A DNA stretch of 64,000 bases, taken from NCBI GenBank assembly GCA_012656075.1, contig JAAKBF010000028.1:310001-374000 (forward strand), read 5' to 3'. Below the pieces are notes generated by a model. It made no database searches and was not told the DNA's origin. It saw only the letters and a list, made by a program, of their open reading frames with translations. This document shows positions 47,430 to 57,663 of the stretch, piece by piece. Position 1 is the stretch's first letter. Each line of letters begins with the position of its first letter. Source of the stretch: Phytophthora hibernalis. Lineage: Eukaryota > Oomycota > Peronosporomycetes > Peronosporales > Peronosporaceae. A program made the position numbers and the translations under genes.

Positions 47430-49979
47430 ATGTTTCCAAATTTCACATCCCTCGCTCAGAGAGAGCAAAAACGACAGGAGCTTATTGAAAGAGCTCAGCG
47501 TCGAGTTCGTCAAGCTAAAGCGAAGCGTGAGATGTATGAAGGCGCTTCGTGGGCTACTGATATCTCGAATGGAATTACAACTGTTGCCAAGAAAGCAACT
47601 GAATAAACTCAGACAGACTCAACATCCGAGCCATCTGAGGCCTTAAAAACGCTGATTGATGAATACTCCCAGACAAACCCTGAGGTATCAACTACTCCAG
47701 AAGTAAATGTTAAACCGATGATGGTCGATACTGGCGTCGAAGCAAAGCCTTCAGTAATTGATGTAGGTGTATCAGCAAAGCCTTTAGTAATTGATGTTGG
47801 TATCAACAACACACCTATCATGAATGATGCTATGGTTGGGGAAGATGCTCCTGATAATATAGAAAAAATGTATTGAGTGATGATGATGATAATGCTGAAA
47901 TCGAAGAACAGAAGCGATCAAAACAAGCGGTTGCTGAAATATATGAGGTTTATCCAATTCTTGCAGACTTGCACATTCATCCTCTTGCGGCTAATGCTCG
48001 TCAGCTAAGAAAGTACTACATCGGTAAAGATGCCAAGACATACAGTATTAGATTGAACAAGCTTGTTTTAGTCCCAAGCATTAATTGGTCAGAGACATAT
48101 GACCATATTCGCGTGGTTATAACTAATGACGTTCGTTTCCTAAATTACATCAATGCAAAGAGGGAACGCAACGAAATGGGAAAAGAGGATATAAATACTC
48201 CCGAACAGGTATGGCAGTATATTGGATCAAAGAGGAAAAGAGTCAATGCATCAGACGGGGATATTGCTGATCGTACCAAACAAAGACTTGAGGACAGTTT
48301 TCTCTTCGATAATTCTACTTCCACAACTTCTGATCAAACTGATGGCAAAATCAAACTGTTTTGGATCATAAGTAAAAATAAGGGTTTGCTTGAATTCAAT
48401 GGTTTGAGAAAGAAGATTGTCCCTATTCTTAATGGACCAAGCAAATCATCTCCAATTGATAATGATGGATACGTTTGGGTTGATGGAAATTCAATTAGCG
48501 TCTATGGAAAAGAAAGCGATAGGTCTAAGTCAGCTATCACAAAAATGGTGAATTGGCAACTTACGCTGCGTTCATTTATAAATATGGTCAGAGACAGAGG
48601 ACTTCAGTTAGAAATGATAGGTAAGAATGACGAGGAAATTGACGTCAAGGAATTCACGCCAGTCGATGGGGAAGCAAAGCATGGAACAATGAGTGGCATC
48701 GATGAAGATATGGATCAAAATCTGAGCAACGCGGACAATGATGCTAAAATGATATTGGCTGATTATTATACACAGCTTTATTCGAATGATATTGAAGTAC
48801 CGTTCAGGCTAATTCCAGTGGTTGATACAAAAATGGAGTAAAACCTCATCCAACATACTATTTTGGTCAGCCAACTGAATCCAGATCTTTAAATATCATG
48901 ACGGAAGATAAATATAAAAACATAAGCAAGTATCTGGTGCAGCTTGGAAGGGATTGATGAGAACTATCAGGTGGATGGATACCTTTACATTACTACTTGA
49001 TTGGTTTAAGGATTTGGATAAATACCTTAATGATGATGATGAATATCCATCCCCATCAAATGATGAAGAAGCAGCTAAATTGGTTGAAGAGAAGAAATTG
49101 GACGAACAAAGACGTAAAAACCTGATGATAACCTCGAAGCATTAAATGATGCGATACTGAAGTCTGTTCATGATATCAGACGTCAAACTATCGAGGAATA
49201 CGACCATGACGATAATTTGCAAAGGCTTCATGATGACTCGGAGGCAGCTGCTCAAGCGTATGGTGAAGCTCAGAAGCGCTATGAAAAAGCTAAGGAAGCT
49301 GTGAGGGGATCTAACTCAAAATCAGCGAGATCAGCACTGAAGGCAGCTACCGCGGCGATGCGAGCTACAAAGGCTGTATTCCAAGCGAAGGCTAAGAGAT
49401 ATTCTGACGCGAATCAAGTTTCCGGTAGTGGGTTGAAGGGGCGTGGACTTAGAGGCGCGGGTGTTGTCCCATGGGAAGGTGTAGTTCGTCGTGGTCGTAC
49501 GTACAATCTCAATGAGATTCAAGGATTAGCAACACCGTCAGCATATACCTACAAGCAGCTTGGAAGCAAGTATATACGTATCCCCCTGACTTGGATGCTA
49601 AGACCCTTGTAATCGTTCAACCGAATCGGCGTAAATGTGGTCCTAAGTGTCAAATTAGCGATGGTCTCCAAGCCATGATCAGAACGCTTGTATACAAGAA
49701 CCATATTGACCAGGCTTCATACGATAAGCTCAGTATTGATGATAAAAAGCTCTTCAAGGAGATCCTTGCGATCAGTCATCTTCAGTACAATTTTCATGAT
49801 AAGCTCACGGATCCATTAGAGACACTTCGAGCTGAGTATGATAAGCTGAAAGGAGAGATGAAGTTAGGAAATGACAATCCAAGCATCATCAAGCAGCTTA
49901 AGTCTCTCACTGTGGATATGTACAGCAACCGACTAATTGGTGATAAAGAGTTTAAGCAAATTATAACTCGATTACTATA
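47430..49979 (+). CDS. Large uncharacterised Polinton protein, about 850 aa, broken by stop and frameshifts
   Basis: Pieces read in one order. 47430-47606: basic coiled-coil start (LAQREQKRQELIERAQRR). In-frame TAA at 47604. Then an acidic segment with VIDVG repeats to 47870. 47873-48841: main domain (ILADLHIHPLAANARQLRKY), after a shift in an A6 run. Continuation (PHPTYYFGQP) and acidic helix to 49140. 49135-49600: Ala-rich coiled coil (AYGEAQKRYEKAKEA) and a Gly-rich patch. 49600-49979: C-terminal domain with LKGEMKLGNDNPSIIKQLK, like a domain common in adintovirus/Polinton structural or virion-associated proteins. It might instead be two genes. Role in the virion is inferred. Confidence 0.6.
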
Positions 49980-49984
49980 GAAAC

Positions 49985-50281
49985 ATGTTCTTCTTCAACC
50001 CACGCATTATTTCCAGTTCAGGTGGTAGCTATGGCGATAACGCCGATCTCAACGTTGCTGAGCTTAAAACCATCATGAAGAATCTCATCATCCATGATCG
50101 CCCCCAGAAGACTCAGGCAGCTGTATGGGCTACTGACCTTGATAAGTCAATCAGAAAGGTAGATGCATCGACTCAGACGACAGAGTGTGGTCGCGTATGG
50201 GCTTACCAACCCGAGAAAAGCGGGCCCTTTGCCCCGCGCCAAAAAAGATCAATACTGTTAAAACTTTTGCCATCTAAGTAA
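49985..50281 (+). CDS. Uncharacterised viral protein, 98 aa
   Basis: Intact ORF MFFFNPRIISSSGGSYGDNA, starting 6 bp after the previous stop and preceded by CTATAGAAAC. It ends KLLPSK and overlaps the converging minus-strand gene by 8 bp. Function unknown. Confidence 0.6.
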   Translation: MFFFNPRIISSSGGSYGDNADLNVAELKTIMKNLIIHDRPQKTQAAVWATDLDKSIRKVDASTQTTECGRVWAYQPEKSGPFAPRQKRSILLKLLPSK

Positions 50282-50507
50282 TACCATTCCTAACAAGTCT
50301 ATTTGCATAGCCTCGATAGACTGAATTTTTTATTGCTGATAGAAACCTCAAGTATGGCAGACTCCCATTAGGGCTTTGTGTTGGCAGGAAGACAGAATCA
50401 CCGAGAACGACAATTTTATCTGCTCTTAAAAGCGTAGATCCAACGATCTGACTTGGTTCATCGTTAGTTAAATTGGTTTTGATCTCTTTACTTGGTATGC
50501 AACCCAT
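50274..50507 (-). CDS. Small viral protein with N-myristoylation-type start
   Basis: 77 residues beginning MGCIPSKEIKTN. Gly2 followed by Cys3 and Ser6-Lys7 matches the N-myristoylation/palmitoylation consensus, so membrane attachment is plausible. The C-terminal half ends in KNSVYRGYANRLVRNG. It begins 9 bp after the stop of the DUF5754-like gene, in the same three-gene cluster as the fibre. Confidence 0.6.
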   Translation of the reverse strand: MGCIPSKEIKTNLTNDEPSQIVGSTLLRADKIVVLGDSVFLPTQSPNGSLPYLRFLSAIKNSVYRGYANRLVRNGIT

Positions 50508-50516
50508 TGTATATTA

Positions 50517-50820
50517 CTACCATAGATATCTTTTCGATAGAAAATCCGCACTATACGGAGGGTAATCAACTTTGTGTCGTAAATAGTATCTCTTACGGCG
50601 TTCGGGGTCGTTATGGTCAAGGTGTGAGTATGCTTTCAAAGGGTTTGATCGCGATAATGAGCATACCCCTTAGCACCAAAATCAACCTTTTTAGCTTTCC
50701 TGTATCAAGGCGTATCCATACTCGATATTTCTTGGAACTCAATGGACTTACCTCCCAGCGCTCAATACTCTGGTAGGGTCGCAAGACCCTGCCTGCGTCT
50801 GGGCCTCGTTCGATCCTCAT
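50517..50820 (-). CDS. DUF5754-like viral protein (frameshifted)
   Basis: Its ATG overlaps the TGA of the upstream fibre gene (ATGA). Across two frames it reads a basic start with KKYRVWIRLDTGKLK, then VDFGAKGYAHYRD, then HNDPERRKRYYLRH and a terminal SKRYLW. The order FGAKGY, H-x-DPERRxRYxxRH, C-terminal LW matches the uncharacterised family common in nucleocytoplasmic large DNA viruses (DUF5754-like). Shifts lie at an A5 run near 50690 and near 50645. Function unknown. Confidence 0.7.
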
Positions 50821-52793
50821 GATTCTATATTAGCTAAGCGATCTTTTAATCTATCTATCTCCACCAACAGATGTTGAATCATTTTCATGTTATAAGCACT
50901 AATGCGGCTGTAATCAACGTTAAGTTGCGTTTTGCCAGGTTCAAGCGATGGGTCTTCTCCTTCTTCGATATCATCGCGATAGAAGACACTGATTAAATCG
51001 GTTAGATGGGCTGAGACGAGATCTTGGGCGATGAGGCCCACCTCCTGACCAGGTCGATTCTCGCTCTCTATCCAATCGTACAGCTTGACGTCGCATTGAT
51101 CATAGAGCCGCTTGACTCGATCAATGGGGCATCTTTGGATGTTTCGTTTCAATCTCCGATCCGATGTCATCGCCATTGCTGTACATCCAATGTATCCACC
51201 GAATATAGCAGCAACACTGTACGTTATCGGTCCCAGTGCTGATTCTGTAGCTCCGCTATCTGTTCTGAGGCGATACACTGTCGTACCTCCTGCTCCAAAT
51301 ACAAAATTGTTGCTGCCCGGGACATGCAGAGGCGCTGAAGGGCTTGTTGTACCTATCCCGAGGCGCCCTGTCGTAGTTAGGATCATCGAAGTCGAGTTAT
51401 TTACTCCAAAACGAAGATCGTTGTTTGTGATATTTCCTATCCATGACGCATTCGCTGCTGTTGCACTTGTTCCATTATGGACTTCTATTTGAAACTGGAC
51501 GGGCGTCAGATTAGATCCCGAAAACGTAAGCATTCTCGTATAACTACCATCCAGATAGTCAAACCCGAGCCTGTTATCGAGAAATATTCATCCGTAGGTG
51601 TAGAATGGATACCAAACTCTGTCAATGATCCAACGCTTGTAATTGCTGATTGGTTGCCATAAGCTAAAAATCCATTGAGGGGGCCTCCAGCTGTAATAGC
51701 ACCTGTCGTAGATAGAGTGTTGATATTTGATATGCTACCAGATCCGCTAAGTACAACTGCCTTGCTGTTTGCAGCTGTTCCAGCTACAACGCCTGCGAGA
51801 GTATTGAGCTCAGTAGCTGAAGCAGGAATCGCATTGAGCTTTGTTAGATCAGCGGAGGTTGCACTTGTGCCTGAGAGCACGTTGAGGTTAGAAGTAGTAC
51901 CCGTGAAACGATTCAGAACATTCAACTGAGTAGCAGTCGCGGTCAATGTGGTTCCTTTAATCTGAAGAGTCGTTGGATTGATGTTTAGAATATTCGTAGC
52001 TGTATTCGCTACAAGGGTATCGACAGCGAGCGAAGCGACATTAACTACATTGCGAAAACTATCAAGTGTTAGTACTTTTGATGCTTGTCCAGTACCAATG
52101 GTAGTGATGCCACTGATCAGTGTCAGATCTGCGATGACACCGCTTCGGTAGAGATTGTTGCAGTTAATCGTTCCAGACACGTCGAGCTTGTAAGTGCTTG
52201 TGGTTCCGCCTATTGAAACATTTCCTGTGCTTTCGCATGTAATAATTCGAGCACCACCTACCATAAGAACGGTTTTGGTTGCTGAGGTCGTTCCAAAGAA
52301 ACATTCGCTTGTTGCGGCTGTTCCAACCTTTAATTGAATCTCGGCTGTAGCGGGCGATGCATCTGCATTAGTCAGTATTAGAAGTGTTTCGAAGGTTCCT
52401 GCTGTGGTAGATGTACCAAGAAGCGAAATTTTGTTGACCCCTGTGATCTGTTTGCTACCATCAAGAAAAGTGCTTTGTTCGCGGCTGCTGAGCCGGGAGT
52501 GATGGATAGCACATACGCTGGGGCTGAAGTTATAGATGACCCATTCACGGTCAAACTATTACAGCTTAACGCACCAATTCCACTAATATCACCATTTTCA
52601 CCTGGTACGAGAGCTATGCAATCCCTTGAGTAATTCCTGTAAGATAAGTTAAACGATAGTCATTGTTACCTAAATATAGTGTTTGAGCGTAATCATAAGT
52701 GAGATAACCACTGGCATCCAACGTCAGATAGAATGCGGGGTTATATATCGGTGGTTGGAAAATTGGTTGCGGATATGAAAAACCTGAGCTCAT
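50817..52793 (-). CDS. Fibre-like protein with peptidase S74 chaperone domain (frameshifted)
   Basis: About 655 residues. It begins MSSGFSYPQPIFQPP at 52793, followed by a repetitive beta-strand shaft with INTLSTTGAITAG-type turns (52600-51550). The C-terminus (51160-50817) is an intramolecular chaperone of the endosialidase type: SDRRLKRNIQRCP, then EVGLIAQDLVS, then a terminal coiled coil (LLVEIDRLKDRLANIES). In phage tail spikes this domain trimerises the fibre and cleaves itself; the S-D-R-x-L-K-x-x-I signature including the catalytic Ser is present. A receptor-binding fibre is inferred. Frameshifts near 52626, 52480 and 51540. Confidence 0.8.
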
Positions 52794-52845
52794 CGTTGAT
52801 GTTTTTGTCTCGAGCTATATAGATCGAGTGATTAAAGACACGATC
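52794..52845. promoter_or_regulatory. Divergent viral promoter with palindromic TATA
   Basis: The 52-bp spacer between the fibre (minus) and the packaging ATPase (plus) contains CTCGAGCTATATAGATCGAG, centred on the self-complementary CTATATAG. It can serve as the TATATAG-type motif for both genes. Comparable motifs precede other genes of the element. Confidence 0.55.
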
Positions 52846-53525
52846 ATGAGCGCTATTCCTGACTTCGGTGGTTCTCTACCGAAAAATACAAGTCAGCCAC
52901 TATCGGTGATATCCCAGCGCTTGACATTAAAAGTTGTTTAGAATGGTGGTCCTTGGACCATCGTTCAGTGGAAAACAACCTATGTATGTTCATTCTCAAG
53001 CATTCTCCTCACGCATTTGCTCATTTAACGATTATAGCTCGAAATCCTCACCAGGAACTGTATGAGTATCTTCGCGACAAACTGGATGGATTCATTACGT
53101 TTGCTGATCCAGATACGCCTCCAAGTGTAGATCAAGTACGTCATACCCCTATCAGTTCTAACAAACCTGAGCTTGTCATCATAGATGATTTTAGTAATGA
53201 CCGTCTGCTCCAGAAGAACATCTTCTCACACTACTTCACAAGGGGCCGACACTTCAAATTGAGTACCATATTCCTAAGCCACAGCTACTTTGCAACCGAT
53301 AAGATGATTCGCTTGAATTCAGAGTATGTAGCGATCCTAAAGGCCAATTCGAAGCGTGATTTACAGTTGGTTGTGAAAGACTTCAATATCAAGGGTGTTG
53401 ATGAACGATCAATCGTCTATTACTACAATAAAGCCACGGAGCGCAAAGGACAGATGTTGTTCATAGATTCTGTTAAAACCCAAATCCGCTACAACTTCGA
53501 CAGACCAATCGTTATCGATAACTAA
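52846..53525 (+). CDS. A32/FtsK-like genome-packaging ATPase (frameshifted)
   Basis: Motor that pumps viral DNA into capsids. Start MSAIPDFGGSLP at 52846. The Walker A GPSFSGK is at 52955-52975 in a second frame, immediately followed by the main ORF (52953-53525) with FAHLTIIARN and the P-x-x-LYEYL segment; Walker B is ELVIIDDFS, and the sensor region is STIFLSHSYFA with RLNSEYVAILK. The order and spacing match the short A32-type ATPases of Polintons and virophages. Two single-base shifts (near 52880 and in GGAAAACAA at about 52975) break the frame. Confidence 0.85.
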
Positions 53526-53572
53526 ATCAAATTTATTGATCAGAATTATGGTTAGAATCATATACTATTACA

Positions 53573-54310
53573 ATGGCAAGCTTTCTGAAACTTGACAGTA
53601 CTAACCTTGTTCAAGATGGAACGAATTCAACTTGGAAGTATTCGTTTCCTGGTTCAGCTGCTGACTTCCGTGATGTAGTCTGCGCTATCCAATCGATCAC
53701 GATGTACAATAGTGAGTACAACATTGATTCGTTTCCTTTCCAGAACACAACATTCAAAGTTGAAGTACCTACTGCTGCTACTACTTCTACCATAAGTATC
53801 AGTCTTCAAGACGGTATTTACTCGTATGATGATATCAATCGATCAATCCAGACTGCTCTCGTCAATGCTGGAGCGTTCTTGATCAATCCATCAGGGGAAA
53901 ATGTTTTCTACCTGAAAGTAAGTGAAAACAGTGTTTATTACGCGTGTCAGATTGATTTCTCTCCAACCCCAACAACTTTACCGACGACCGGTGGTACTTG
54001 GACAAGACCTGCTACAGGTCTATACTCATCTGGTGGTACTGGATTGCCGACTACTACACGAGTTCCGCGTCTAATCATCGCTAATGCTGAATTTGGAAAG
54101 GTATTAGGCCTGACCGCGGGTACTTACCCATCAGCTTCTGAAATTGGAAAATTGATTTCGTACAAACCCAGTCAGTATGCTTGGATGAATTGTCATAATG
54201 GTTCGCGATCAACGATCACAGTCAGTATATTTAACCAGAACGACAAAAGGTAATCTTCCGTGATACTTCAGTATCGATCATGCTACTGTTGAGACCAAAA
54301 ATAAGCTGAT
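53573..54310 (+). CDS. Minor capsid (penton, single jelly-roll) protein
   Basis: MASFLKLDSTNLVQDG start. Alternating beta-strand-like segments with FRDVVCAIQSITMYNSEYNI and DGIYSYDDINRSIQTAL, then FGKVLGLTAGTYP and a terminal strand (TITVSIFNQNDK). After an A4-run shift at about 54249, the frame continues VIFRDTSVSIMLLLRPKIS to a stop at 54308. This layout, including the ending ILLLxRxK, is that of Polinton/virophage penton proteins. It sits between the ATPase and the core-like gene in the morphogenesis cluster. Confidence 0.75.
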
Positions 54311-55071
54311 CGCTTTAGTTTTTTTCTTACAATCTGAAACTTCCTCCGGACTTATCCTTTTTCTCATAGCTCGGAGCTTTGCCATATGATCCTTTGCCTC
54401 TTGCGAGCCCTTCGCAAATTTCCTACCCTTCTTAGCTACACCGACACCATAGCGACGACGGACTTCGCTACTGAGAGACTTGACGAGATGTTCATGTTCT
54501 GGTTTGGTTGCCTTGGAAAGTAGGTATCGTTCTCCAGCATCGACCACATCGGTTAAAACCCCTTTTCGCTTAGCATAACCAAGCGCGGATTTAGCTGCCT
54601 TCTTAACGTCAGCTACTGAGACACGACCACCTTCCTTATCTACATCACTATCACTGTCATAAACACCGATGCCTGTCATAGAACGGATAGCTGCTCGCGC
54701 TGGGATAGCTGCTTGAGGAGCACCTAAGGCCGTTGCTATTGCTGGAACAGCTGCATTGGCTGCTTGGGTAAGCAAACCTGAATTCTTAGCGAACTTAAAT
54801 GCGGATTTGATACCTCCCCAAATTTTACTCCATACAGAGCCTCCTTGGGCCCTCTTGTATCCCTTTTGACCTCGTGTCGTGTGATATCAAGACGAACACC
54901 ACGACCTGCCTTGCGTGCCTTGATAGCTTTCTCATAAGAAGCTGGATGGAGATGGATAACGGAGCCGCTACCCTTGAGTTGATCAGCTGTCAGGCTTAGC
55001 TTACCAGTCTTGAAAGCTTTGGTCAGCTTTGGAGCTGGTACGTCGCTTGAAATAGTTAGTTCGCGATACAT
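54278..55071 (-). CDS. Core-like minor virion protein (frameshifted)
   Basis: Starts MYRELTISSDVPAPKLTKAF at 55071, continuing with ADQLKGSGSVIHLHPASYEK, a basic helix (AIKARKAGRGVRLDI), and, after a shift near 54845-54770, a hydrophobic Ala-rich segment (LTQAANAAVPAIATALG) and a basic C-terminus. The opening resembles proteins found in Polintons, phaeoviruses and other large DNA viruses and thought to be core or minor capsid components. Possible membrane activity of the hydrophobic stretch is inferred. Confidence 0.65.
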
Positions 55072-55142
55072 TATTGCTATATAGCTTGAAACATTTTATT
55101 AAAGAATAGTCAAATTCAGATCCTTAAATCGATTTAGTAGAT

Positions 55143-55478
55143 TCATCTTATTTTTTGTTTGCAATATAACCAGAGCATACACCATACACCGCAATAATCA
55201 CCATACGTTCCTTGGAATTGCTTTGGATTGTATTTACCGATTCCGTACTTTGTTGGAGCTGCTTCGCCCATTGAATCGAAGAATTCACCGTCATGAACAG
55301 CCTGCCAGTGTCCTACATCCAAATCAGGTTGTCGCAACAAAATCAGATATGTACCTTTCTTCGGGAGTGGCTTTGTTATCTCACTTGACTCGAATATATC
55401 ATCCAGATGTACACTCAACCGCTCTGCGAGTTCAATGAGATCATGATCGCTGATAATGGGCTTGATAAGTTGAGACAT
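55143..55478 (-). CDS. Adenain-type cysteine maturation protease
   Basis: A compact protease of 111 residues. The catalytic His lies in VGHWQAV, the acidic partner in EFFDSMG, the oxyanion-hole Gln in PKQFQGT and the nucleophile Cys in YGDYCGVWC: the adenain/Ulp1-like order H-D-Q-C. I chose the ATG at 55478 (MSQLIKPI) rather than 55496 because the family starts near there and it lies closer to the divergent promoter. The protease cleaves capsid precursors during maturation. One of the few intact genes in the element. Confidence 0.9.
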   Translation of the reverse strand: MSQLIKPIISDHDLIELAERLSVHLDDIFESSEITKPLPKKGTYLILLRQPDLDVGHWQAVHDGEFFDSMGEAAPTKYGIGKYNPKQFQGTYGDYCGVWCMLWLYCKQKIR

Positions 55479-55525
55479 AATAATTAATTTGCGCAAAGTA
55501 TATTAGGATCCATATAGAATCAACG

Positions 55526-57236
55526 ATGAGTGAAACTCAACTATCCGACCAGTATTTGTACCAGAGCTCGCTAAAGAGCGACCCGGAGATCAAGGTATCT
55601 TCCAGCAAGCGTACGCCTTTTGTTATTGACCTAAATCAGGGTTCGTATCAGAATGGTGTTATCACAATTGATGCTACGGCTAAGCTTAACGGCTCCGAAG
55701 GATTTGCTTCGCTCCGTGATGCTTACATTATGCTTCCATACAAGGTCTCGTTGAAGAATGGTGCTACGGCCCAAACTACTGCTGCTAACCTTCTATGTAC
55801 TACACTAAAGTGCGGCAATTGGAATGTCATTGATTCGTTGTCGCTCGAGCTAAATGGTAAGACCAATGTATCTATGGCTGACTACAAACTGTTCTGGAAC
55901 AATGTTCGTGCTCAAACTGGATATAGTCCTCAGTATGTTGAAAAGCATGGAGCTGAGTCTTTCTTATTCCCTGATGCCGGTCAATCAGTACTTTACAGCG
56001 CAGCTGCTGCTACAGCTGGTGATGCGTACTCCAACAACACCGCATTCACCAGCTCGCTCGGAGTACAGGCTCAAGGTGGAGCAACTATCCCTAACGATGG
56101 CTTTGTTAAGTGATTACTATCAAACCCTCCTACTTCAGGTGCCGATTTCTCTACCTGTTGGCCTTCGGTTGGTGGTGCTTCTGCTTCTACTACCATTTCG
56201 AATCAAACTGCTCGTGGTGCCTTCGTAGCTGGTGCTTCTACGGCTAATGCAATCATGGGTACTTGGAACTACATGCTCAAGGTCAAACTAACGGACTTGC
56301 ACCCTATCTTCCGTCAGCTTGATCTCATGGCTAACCCTCAGATCCGACTACGTTTCCGTGTGAATCAGGGTACTGCTGTTGTCGCTGTGGATGCTTCTAA
56401 GAATATGTCGCTAGCTTCTACTACCCTTGCCTCCGGTAATAGTTGCCCAATTATGATCGCCAGCGCTGCTACAGGTAATCCTATGGCGAGTGTTCTTGCT
56501 ACTTCCGCTGGTTTCAGCGTTTCTTGGGGGCGGTTGTTAATTCTCTTGAGCCAACTATTGATGGAACCTACATGCCTTTCACGACTGCTCGATTGCATGT
56601 ACCTTTTGTACATCTCGAAAATCCCCAGGCTATTATTTCCAAGCCTGTCAAAAGGTTCGCTACAATGACTGTTATGCTCAGTGGTTCTATCAGAGAGCCG
56701 GTATCGGTAAGCAATCGACTCAGTTCAATGCTTCTTTCGACCTACAACTATCCGCGAGTGCTAAGAATGCTAAATACGTTGTAGTACTTCCTTTCGCTGA
56801 GCAGACAAGTAGTTTCGCAACCGCAGCGGTACAGGAATTCCCAAGCCCCTTCGATTCGGCTCCTTGGACGCTACAGCCAGGCTCGTCGAGTCGCAACTTC
56901 AATGTCCGAATCGGTTCGACGCAGGTATTCGATATCAGTCATGACTATGATTTTCACCATTTCACTAATGAGGTTGCTAAGATTGGAGCCATTAACGGTG
57001 ATCTGACTCCTGAGCTTGTTAATGGACTAGTTGACTACCAGACTTGGTCGCTATCTAACCGCATGCTTATCGCTGATGTCAGTCGCCTGACAGAGCGCGA
57101 TGTACCTCAGTCGATTCAGATTCAGGGTACCAACGCTGGCTGTCAAGGTGTAAATCTATTGGTTCTTGTGATCAGTGAGCAAGAGCTAACGTTCGATAGA
57201 CTAACGGGTGAAGTGATCGAATTCTCAACCGCGTAG
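55526..57236 (+). CDS. Major capsid protein, double jelly-roll (stop and frameshifts)
   Basis: Forms the icosahedral shell. 55526-56113 carries the first jelly-roll start (MSETQLSDQYLYQSSLKSD, FVIDLNQGSYQNGVI). An in-frame TGA at 56111 follows FVK, and coding continues (FSTCWPSVGGASAST, then NYMLKVKLTDLHPIFRQLD). A shift near 56530 leads to VVNSLEPTIDGTYMPFTTAR and one near 56685 to FNASFDLQLSASAKNAKYVV. 56900-57236 ends LTGEVIEFSTA. Strand-rich composition, length of about 565 residues and position beside the protease fit Polinton MCPs. It is preceded by CCATATAGAATC. Confidence 0.85.
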
Positions 57237-57277
57237 GTTGTCGATACCATTTTAAGAGACAAAAATTCTTTTTTCTC

Positions 57278-57570
57278 TTAGTTAAGTTCCTTGAGTAGCT
57301 TAGGACATTTCTCAATTACGAATTCACTTTTGCGAAGCCAGTCGATGTAATTTGGATCCATTCGACTGATCTGCTTGAGAGTCTTACCCTTGTATTTACC
57401 CCATGGCATCATATACGAGTTATCATTATTAAGAAACTTGGAATGAAGGAATATCTTGATGTCCTCGCTAATGTTAAGATTGGCTTGATTATGTATCCAT
57501 CGACAATAGCTGGGATCGGAAGAATATACTTCCTCAATAGGCTTGTTCCAAAAGTAAGTTCGAACGACAT
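57278..57570 (-). CDS. Protein with two ExoX-like C-terminal modules (frameshifted)
   Basis: Starts MSFELTF at 57570. After a one-base shift near 57550 it reads NKPIEEVYSSDPSYCRWIHN, then a linker, then MPWGKYKGKTLKQISRMDPN and YIDWL, ending KLLKELN. Both halves show the pattern G-K/N-x-K-x-L/I-x-x-I/V-x4-DPxYxxWx, typical of the small C-terminal domain of exodeoxyribonuclease X and DUF3820 proteins, which often stand alone in large DNA viruses. DNA binding is inferred. Confidence 0.65.
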
Positions 57571-57663
57571 GTTATCAGTTGGGGTATCTATATACATAGC
57601 CTACTTAATTTTTGAGAAAAAATAAATTAATTCGGAAATCATGAGATCCTGTGAAAGTTAGAA

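Noticed and set aside
45894..47610. Alternative genetic code (TAA read as Gln) in the viral genes
   Set aside because: Two in-frame TAA codons suggested it, but TAA and TGA are also used as genuine terminators here and a TGA interrupts the MCP; ordinary mutation or sequencing error explains the data better.
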